Assembly: GCA_949346185.1 (NCBI GenBank)
Contig: CASGVX010000002.1
Span: 1 to 34,746 of the forward strand
Length of the DNA stretch: 34,746 nt
From: an uncultured Lachnospiraceae bacterium
Lineage (GTDB): Bacteria > Bacillota > Clostridia > Lachnospirales > Lachnospiraceae
Reading direction: 5' to 3'
In this document: positions 29,680-34,746 of the stretch, one piece after another
How positions within the stretch are numbered: the stretch's first letter is position 1
How the letters are laid out: every line of letters starts with the position of its first letter
Program-made: the position numbers and the translations under genes
Notes under the pieces: model-generated
Told to the model about the DNA's origin: nothing
Databases searched by the model: none
What the model saw: the letters and a program-made list of their open reading frames with translations, nothing else

Positions 29680-32538
29680 CTACTTCCAAAATTCCCACAT
29701 CGGCTTCACCACGGAATGGTTCATGGTGCATTCTGAAACGATAAATTCTGCCGAATACGCCTTTAAATAATGCTTCTTGCTGCTATTGTCATTGGGATCG
29801 TTTACCAGCACCCGCCCCTTAGAGTCCAGGCCCCGAAGGACAATGAAATGGCCCCTTTTTGTAAATTCCGTCGTCGTTCCATAGCCCGTGGCCGACACGA
29901 TCACCGGATGCCCTTTCTTCAATGCCCTCCTGATTGCATTTGCATTGCAGACCTGCTGTCTGCACCCGACCTTCCAATGCCTTGCGCAATCAGGAAATAT
30001 CCTGTAATTCGCCCCGGAGCCGGCCAGGTAATATTTCCTGGCACCCGTAAACGCCACCACATGGTTCGGATAGATGCAGGCATTTTTCAGGTAACTGAGC
30101 ACCATGGCCAGGGATGCCACAGAACAGCCGCTGGAGGAAATATTTTTGCCCCCGAAGGGCACTCCCTTCCACCTGCCATCCCACTGGTAATATAGAGGAA
30201 TCCCCATGCCGCCTGCTTTCTCGGGTATCCGTACAGAGGGCTTGACATGCTCCATCGCCTCGTAATTTCCCGTAGCATTGGCAATCTCATAATCCGACAT
30301 ATCGTAGCTGGACTCCCCTGATGACAGGGACGCAAAATGCTCATAACTCCTGATCGGATCGCTGCCATAGGGCATCAGTTTAATGAGCCTTGCAAACCAG
30401 GGCCCGTTGTAATGCGGCACATACCTGCTCATGATATTTGCCCAGTGCCGGCCATTGAGCTCATATTTTACAGGCACGTTATTGCCATAGGTGACATCCA
30501 TGTAGGCCATGCGCACATAATCCAGGCACGACGAGGGCATGTACCACTCATACAGCCCCTTTTTCGTCCCAGGGTCTCCGCCATCATTTTTCAGCCCGGA
30601 GTTAAGCATGTTCTTAGACTCATCAAAGGTAAACCTGTCCTTCCCATCCCGCACGAAGTCATAGGAATATTCAAAATGGGGCTTAAAATCATCCATGATG
30701 GAATCAATATCCGCATCGCTTAAATGCACCCATTTTTTCTTCCTGTCATACTTGCCGATCTGCGCCGGCTCCCCATAGCGATAACCGGGGTCCGAGGCGG
30801 ACGTGTCCCCCGCATAATAGGTCTTTCCATCCGTCCCCCTGCTGTTGCCATACCTTCTTATAATCCTTTCCGCTTCCCTCAAGCGTTTCGGATAATCCTG
30901 GATATCATGGGCCACGCGCTCCGGATGAGCCCTGAAATATGAACTCAGGTGGGCCAGGCATCCTTCATATCCATATGCAAAATCATATACAGCCCCGGGA
31001 TTATTATCTGCAATCCACGCAAGCTGCGTGTCCTTCTTGGATATTTTGATCAGAACCTTGCTGTATGGCCCAGTCAGTTCCTTCCATAGGAATTTCAGTT
31101 GGTATAGCAGCTCATACTGATGCCCTGGATACGTCCTGCACAAATTTGCCCATCTTCCGCCCTGCCACTGGGCAATCCCGCCGCTATCCGTCTTGAATCC
31201 ATGCTCCGCAGACAGATTCCCCATAATAGCCGCACAGGCTACGTCGCTGAGCCCCTTGGCCTTGAAAAAATTCCAGCACGCCTCCTCTGCCGAATTTCCT
31301 ACCAGCTTTTTGTCTGCCCCGGCAGCGCCAGCCGGCTCGGCCGCTGATGACTTTCCCGCCATCCGCCTGCCGCTGCTTTCCAGGACCGCACTGCTTTTTC
31401 TGCTTCCCTGAGATGAATATTGTTTATTATTTGATTTAATGATTCTCCGGGCGCAGACGAAGTCCCTGCGGTACATAATCTTTTTGACGCAGATGCCGCT
31501 CTTCTTGCTGGCAGCATTCACAACCTTCCCATTTCCAATATAAATGGCAACATGACCCTCGTAGCATATGATGTCTCCAGGCATCAGCCTTTCCTGAGAA
31601 TAATCAGACTTGTCGCATACCCTCATGCCACAGTTTCTCTGAGAGGCCGAACTGTGCGGCAGGGAATACCCGAAATGCTCATAGACTTTCATAGTAAATC
31701 CAGAACAGTCGCAGCCCTTTGTCAGGCTTGTGCCGCCCCATGCATAGGGATTTCCTAGAAACCTGCAGGCATATTCCGCCACCTCGCTGCCAAGCCCCTC
31801 TGCCTTCCGGCTTTCTGCAGGACTCTCAGCGGGAGAAGCCGGGGAACTGCCCTTTCCCTTCAAGACCAGGCTATTGTAATTGTAAATGAAATTCTGCAGG
31901 ACTGACTGGAGGACCGGCTGCCAGTCGATCTGATACTGCCCCTCCAGGTCTTTCGTCGATACGTATACCGTCTTCCATTCGTAATCCGTATGCTTTTCCT
32001 TAATGACCTTTACCTTTTTAACCGTCTGGGGCGTGGCCTTCGGCCCTGCCGTTGCGTTCGGCCAGCTCTTCCCTGCATCCTTTTTATCCGGAATAAAGGG
32101 ATTTGGGGTAGGCCTTGGCGTATTTTTAGGATTAATGGATTCCTCATAGGTCACGAGCCGCTTTGTAGTATAGGTATGCTTCATCTGGATCTGCTTGGCA
32201 TCCGACACATACTCTGCATTGAAGGTCCTCACCGCCTTCAAAAGGCGCTTATACGAACTCCTGTCAATCATCATTCCCCGAAGATACTCATCCGAAATAA
32301 TATCCTCATCATCCGCGCATTCAATCAGCTTCTCGAGGGTGTAATTGGAAAAATCATAATTTTCAGGATGATTTACCGGCGATTTGAACAAGCCTGTCAG
32401 GAAATTCCATATGGCAAAGAGCCCGCTTACCAGGGCAATCACGCACAGCAGGGCAATAAGCACTGGCGACAGCGTCCCTAATATCTTGATAATGATTTTG
32501 CCCTTCTTCCTTTTCCTAACTGCGTCAATGATTCCCAC
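29680..32538 (-). CDS. Membrane-anchored three-domain cell-wall hydrolase (952 aa)
   Basis: This enzyme opens peptidoglycan for passage of the conjugation machine. The start is a GTG five bases after AGGAGGTG; an ATG 30 bases upstream precedes the ribosome site. A membrane helix lies at about 21-44. A stalk rich in Pro/Thr follows. An NlpC/P60 domain (about 250-365) has catalytic CDCSGF (C278) and EGHVAIYIG (H329). A phage-tail lysozyme-type domain (about 414-550) has AAIMGNLSAEHGF with the likely glutamate E445, then GGIAQWQGGRW. A C39-like papain-fold domain (about 775-935) has SSGCSVASLAMV (C805), GHFIVLRGL (H897) and LVNDPND. Endopeptidase plus glycosidase in one protein matches VirB1/Tcp-type hydrolases. 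The C39-like domain may cleave peptides or bridges. It heads the operon under promoter copy C. Confidence 0.9.
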   Translation of the reverse strand: MGIIDAVRKRKKGKIIIKILGTLSPVLIALLCVIALVSGLFAIWNFLTGLFKSPVNHPENYDFSNYTLEKLIECADDEDIISDEYLRGMMIDRSSYKRLLKAVRTFNAEYVSDAKQIQMKHTYTTKRLVTYEESINPKNTPRPTPNPFIPDKKDAGKSWPNATAGPKATPQTVKKVKVIKEKHTDYEWKTVYVSTKDLEGQYQIDWQPVLQSVLQNFIYNYNSLVLKGKGSSPASPAESPAESRKAEGLGSEVAEYACRFLGNPYAWGGTSLTKGCDCSGFTMKVYEHFGYSLPHSSASQRNCGMRVCDKSDYSQERLMPGDIICYEGHVAIYIGNGKVVNAASKKSGICVKKIMYRRDFVCARRIIKSNNKQYSSQGSRKSSAVLESSGRRMAGKSSAAEPAGAAGADKKLVGNSAEEACWNFFKAKGLSDVACAAIMGNLSAEHGFKTDSGGIAQWQGGRWANLCRTYPGHQYELLYQLKFLWKELTGPYSKVLIKISKKDTQLAWIADNNPGAVYDFAYGYEGCLAHLSSYFRAHPERVAHDIQDYPKRLREAERIIRRYGNSRGTDGKTYYAGDTSASDPGYRYGEPAQIGKYDRKKKWVHLSDADIDSIMDDFKPHFEYSYDFVRDGKDRFTFDESKNMLNSGLKNDGGDPGTKKGLYEWYMPSSCLDYVRMAYMDVTYGNNVPVKYELNGRHWANIMSRYVPHYNGPWFARLIKLMPYGSDPIRSYEHFASLSSGESSYDMSDYEIANATGNYEAMEHVKPSVRIPEKAGGMGIPLYYQWDGRWKGVPFGGKNISSSGCSVASLAMVLSYLKNACIYPNHVVAFTGARKYYLAGSGANYRIFPDCARHWKVGCRQQVCNANAIRRALKKGHPVIVSATGYGTTTEFTKRGHFIVLRGLDSKGRVLVNDPNDNSSKKHYLKAYSAEFIVSECTMNHSVVKPMWEFWK

Positions 32539-32581
32539 TCGCACACCTCCTGACTGCAAACTTCCCATGCGTAATCAGGAC

Positions 32582-32612
32582 AGTATAGCCATAACCCCCC
32601 GGCAAAGCGCAA
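32582..32612 (-). promoter_or_regulatory. Conserved transfer promoter motif, copy C
   Basis: TTGCGC (32607-32612) and TATACT (32582-32587) are spaced by 19 bases ending in GGGTTATGGC. It lies 44 bases before the GTG start of the cell-wall hydrolase, directly downstream of the tandem terminators. Confidence 0.75.
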
Positions 32613-32628
32613 TACCAGCGGAAATGGC

Positions 32629-32660
32629 AAAAAAATAGCACCTCAAAGGATTGAGGCGCT
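32629..32660 (-). terminator. Second of two tandem terminators after the partition operon
   Basis: On the minus strand AGCGCCTCAA pairs with TTGAGGTGCT (stem 32637-32660, four-base loop) and is followed by A and seven T's (32629-32635). Confidence 0.85.
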
Positions 32661-32675
32661 CTCAAACTTTTCCAT

Positions 32676-32714
32676 AAAAAAAGATTGCCACACGGCCTTG
32701 CGGCCATGCAGCAA
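32676..32714 (-). terminator. First of two tandem terminators after the partition operon
   Basis: On the minus strand a 13-bp stem with G-U pairs (32685-32714) closes on a GCAA tetraloop and is followed by TCTTTTTTT (32676-32684). It lies eleven bases beyond the RHH gene stop. Confidence 0.85.
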
Positions 32715-32724
32715 CCCAGTAAAT

Positions 32725-33339
32725 CTACCAATCATCGTCCCCAAACAGATTTGCGCATCTGGCAGGGCGCTTCCTTTCAGATTTCGGGGGAATTCCGGCC
32801 TGTGCCTGCCCAGGCATTTCATCTGCTCCTCCAGATTCCGCCTGCCGCCCCCTCTCCGGCACCTTACGGCTCATTGCATCGCCTTCTATCTGCGACATGT
32901 ATCTGTTAAAGCCAGCAAGATCAGATGCAATGGACAATTCCTCGTTCCTGTCAAAATCAAGGTACGAAGGAATCCACTCATCTTCCGGCCTGTCAACTAT
33001 CTCAATGGATTTAATCAGAATCTCCCGCACGATATTTGAAATCTTATAGGGCGATGCATCAATCCATTCCATCCACTGGAGAATCTCAGGACTGTCTTTC
33101 AAATTCAGCTGCAGGGAAACAATCTTGCTCATCTCCGAATCGTCCCTGCTATCCACGCAAATCCTTCCAATGCAGACAAACTCTTTCGTCCTGATATATG
33201 ATAAGAGGGCATTTTTTACAAGGAAGCTGACCTTGCCTGATTTTTCCTCGGAATCCTCCATCACGATATCATGCCATATACGGAGAACCTTATCCGTCCT
33301 GCTCTTGCTCAAGCGGAGGGAGTATCTTTCTCTGCTCAT
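32725..33339 (-). CDS. ParR-like protein with two ribbon-helix-helix-type units (204 aa)
   Basis: ParR binds the partition site and links it to ParM filaments. Two units with a beta-strand followed by two helices are visible: YSLRLSKSRTDKVLRIWHDI with VSFLVKNALLSYI (about 6-50), and VSLQLNLKDSPEILQWMEWI with ISNIVREILIKSIE (about 72-112). Two such units in one chain could form a DNA-binding module without dimerisation; classical ParR has one. The C-terminal part is a long polar, Pro/Gly/Gln-rich linker that ends RCANLFGDDDW, a short acidic-aromatic tail well placed to insert between ParM subunits, as the ParR C-terminus does. GGAGG precedes the ATG. It follows parM after 24 bases and is followed by two terminators. 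Confidence 0.7.
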   Translation of the reverse strand: MSRERYSLRLSKSRTDKVLRIWHDIVMEDSEEKSGKVSFLVKNALLSYIRTKEFVCIGRICVDSRDDSEMSKIVSLQLNLKDSPEILQWMEWIDASPYKISNIVREILIKSIEIVDRPEDEWIPSYLDFDRNEELSIASDLAGFNRYMSQIEGDAMSRKVPERGRQAESGGADEMPGQAQAGIPPKSERKRPARCANLFGDDDW

Positions 33340-33363
33340 ATTTCCTCCATTCCATCCCGCATC

Positions 33364-34599
33364 CTATTCCCGGCTTGCCACCATCTGCTTATACAGGCCG
33401 AGGGAAACCGCATAAACCGGGTCCGTAATCTCCTTCTCCACGAACCTTCCCTCCTCTTCCACGATTCCATGGAATACATTTTCGGGATTACTGCAGGCAA
33501 GTATCACCTTGTCAGACAGATACTGCCTTTTCTCGTCGCAGTATTCTTTGATAAAGGGATAGAACACGCTTCCCGACCCTCCGGCAACCAGAATCATCTT
33601 GACCTTTAAGAGGTTGTCAAACTTCTCCAGCAGATGCTCAATCAGCTTTTCAGAGGCCGCCGTCGTCTCCCTGTCCTTCAATTCCCTGACACTGATATCC
33701 TTAACCTGCCCTTCCCCGTCCAGATAATGGATAACCTCGCCTCGTTCCGCCAGCTCATCCATCATGTAATCGTGATATCCAGCGGCATATCTGCTGATTT
33801 CCTCCGTAACCCTCTCATTGATATTCATCATGGCATATTCCGTATTAGAATTGGCACCCACAACGGACTGGTCCACGTCAACGAGCGCCTCTCCCATGGT
33901 CTTATATCCCCCATCCAGGACAACAGAAGGCAGATTGTCAAACATCTCATCCACATCGTTCCCCTCCTCATCCATCAATTCATTGATGATGGCGAGAATG
34001 GTCTGCCCATTGCACGTGACATTCTTATTTACATGGAAAGATACTTCCCTTTCCTCATTCGTTCCCATGACGATGCCTAATTGAATCGGCTGGTCCCCAT
34101 CTTTTCCAATCAGATAGTTCCTGATGAGAACCCTGTATTCCGTCAGATAAGACTGCGGCAGGGAAACCCCCACCTGAATATCCCACTGGTCTGCCTCTTC
34201 GAGCATAAATGTCTCCACCTTGCTGTTTGATTTCGTATACTCCTCGTACTTAACGAGGCCATATGCGATCAGCGTCTTCAAGGTCATCTCAAATTCTCTT
34301 GTCGTAAAACGGCTCACCGTATAAAACCCCTGCATGATGCCGTCCGTATTCTCAGCCTTCTTGCTGCGCAGCAGATATGTCCTGGCCACCTCTCCTACTG
34401 TATATGAAACGCCGTCATATGTACTCTGAATAAAATTATCATCCACTCTTCTCAGGCTGTAATCTCCATCTTTCAGGCTATCATTCTGGATGCAGACAAA
34501 CGGTATATTGAACACAAGCTTGTTTACCGTCACCTTCCCGCCAGAAAACCCGGCGTCAACCGCAACACGAATCGTTTTGCTTTTTTTAGATGCACTCAT
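33364..34599 (-). CDS. parM: ParM/StbA-type actin-like segregation protein (411 aa)
   Basis: ParM-type filaments push plasmid copies apart. The ATG at 34599 follows AAGGGAGAGTATTTT; a GTG 18 bases upstream lies inside that site. The actin fold is recognised by its nucleotide-binding motifs: phosphate 1, RVAVDAGFSGGKVTVN (about 11-26); phosphate 2, SVVLDGGYKTMG (about 225-236); adenosine motif, MILVAGGSGSVFYP (about 335-348). Length is at the upper end for ParM (320-420). It is directly followed by a double-RHH DNA-binding gene, the normal parM-parR order. The presence of a partition system favours a low-copy plasmid, or an ICE with a circular stage. Confidence 0.9.
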   Translation of the reverse strand: MSASKKSKTIRVAVDAGFSGGKVTVNKLVFNIPFVCIQNDSLKDGDYSLRRVDDNFIQSTYDGVSYTVGEVARTYLLRSKKAENTDGIMQGFYTVSRFTTREFEMTLKTLIAYGLVKYEEYTKSNSKVETFMLEEADQWDIQVGVSLPQSYLTEYRVLIRNYLIGKDGDQPIQLGIVMGTNEEREVSFHVNKNVTCNGQTILAIINELMDEEGNDVDEMFDNLPSVVLDGGYKTMGEALVDVDQSVVGANSNTEYAMMNINERVTEEISRYAAGYHDYMMDELAERGEVIHYLDGEGQVKDISVRELKDRETTAASEKLIEHLLEKFDNLLKVKMILVAGGSGSVFYPFIKEYCDEKRQYLSDKVILACSNPENVFHGIVEEEGRFVEKEITDPVYAVSLGLYKQMVASRE

Positions 34600-34648
34600 A
34601 AAATACTCTCCCTTCACTTCGCATTTATTTTCATCTTTCTTTTTCTAT

Positions 34649-34675
34649 ATTATACCAAATACTGATTTTTGTCAA
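34649..34675 (-). promoter_or_regulatory. Promoter of the parM-parR operon
   Basis: TTGACA (34670-34675) and TATAAT (34649-34654) are 15 bases apart, or 17 if TAATAT is taken as the -10 element. It differs in type from the four transfer promoters and looks like ordinary sigma-A. Confidence 0.65.
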
Positions 34676-34731
34676 TAACACGAATACAAAAACGTGCGTA
34701 TTATTGTCTTTCTTACTATTTTGTATTACAA
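34673..34731. repeat. Inverted repeats upstream of parM, possible centromere or operator
   Basis: An imperfect inverted repeat, CAATAACACG at 34673-34682 facing CGTGCGTATTATTG at 34693-34706, overlaps the -35 element. A perfect TTGTA-T-TACAA palindrome lies at 34721-34731. ParR usually binds repeats just upstream of parM and represses its promoter, so this is the expected place for parC, but only part is in the window. Confidence 0.4.
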
Positions 34732-34746
34732 TTTCATCTTATTTAC

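Overview
The window looks like part of a large conjugative plasmid or integrative conjugative element of a low-to-mid-GC Gram-positive gut clostridium, most likely Lachnospiraceae-like. This rests on strong GGAGG ribosome-binding sites, an LPXTG sortase substrate, a DUF5688 protein, an NlpC/P60-lysozyme-C39 cell-wall enzyme, a Firmicutes holin-like toxin and AbiE genes. Taxonomy is inferred, not proven. Almost every gene is on the minus strand, so transcription runs from right to left; the exceptions are an AbiE-like remnant and a 38-residue toxin.

Layout, left to right. (1) 1-3.5 kb: a small coiled-coil protein, SSB, a DUF5688 protein and a DUF3854 primase/TOPRIM-like protein; the last two have similar two-hairpin leaders. 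(2) 4.1-6.1 kb: a cell-surface operon of an LPXTG protein and two exported beta-rich proteins, closed by a terminator. (3) 6.4-11 kb: a winged-helix protein, a VirD4/TraG-type coupling ATPase and a pilin-like exported protein with an Ada-like zinc motif. (4) 11-13.7 kb: a secreted protein with many CxxC motifs followed by InlB-type repeats. (5) 13.8-14.8 kb: AbiEi antitoxin, intact, followed by an AbiEii toxin cut off before its catalytic motif. (6) 14.9-22.9 kb: a Tad/Flp-pilus-like operon: pseudopilins, a double TadB/TadC platform protein, a TadA/CpaF ATPase, a TadZ-like ATPase, a second ParA-like gene interrupted by an in-frame TGA, a CpaB-like SAF protein and a small membrane protein. (7) 23-27.9 kb: a markedly AT-rich cargo island with a type I holin-like toxin, a three-gene operon (ThsB-like TIR, two-TM protein, second TIR protein) and a 650-residue multi-membrane protein. 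(8) 28-32.6 kb: cell-wall-penetration operon with a three-domain hydrolase, an NlpC/P60 pseudoenzyme and an exported accessory protein. (9) 32.7-34.6 kb: ParM-like actin and a double-RHH ParR-like protein, with tandem terminators.

Two things stand out. First, four operons of the transfer module (starts near 10955, 13629, 22904 and 32538) are preceded by the same promoter-like sequence with an invariant 19-bp spacer, which suggests one dedicated regulator; it also links the coupling protein, the Tad-like pilus, the CxxC surface protein and the cell-wall hydrolases into one machine. No VirB4, VirB6, VirB8 or relaxase is visible here, so the machine may be a Tad-type conjugation apparatus. Second, the AT-rich island carries a compact two-TIR plus two-TM operon under its own promoter, a plausible Thoeris-like anti-phage system that I do not recognise as a described arrangement.
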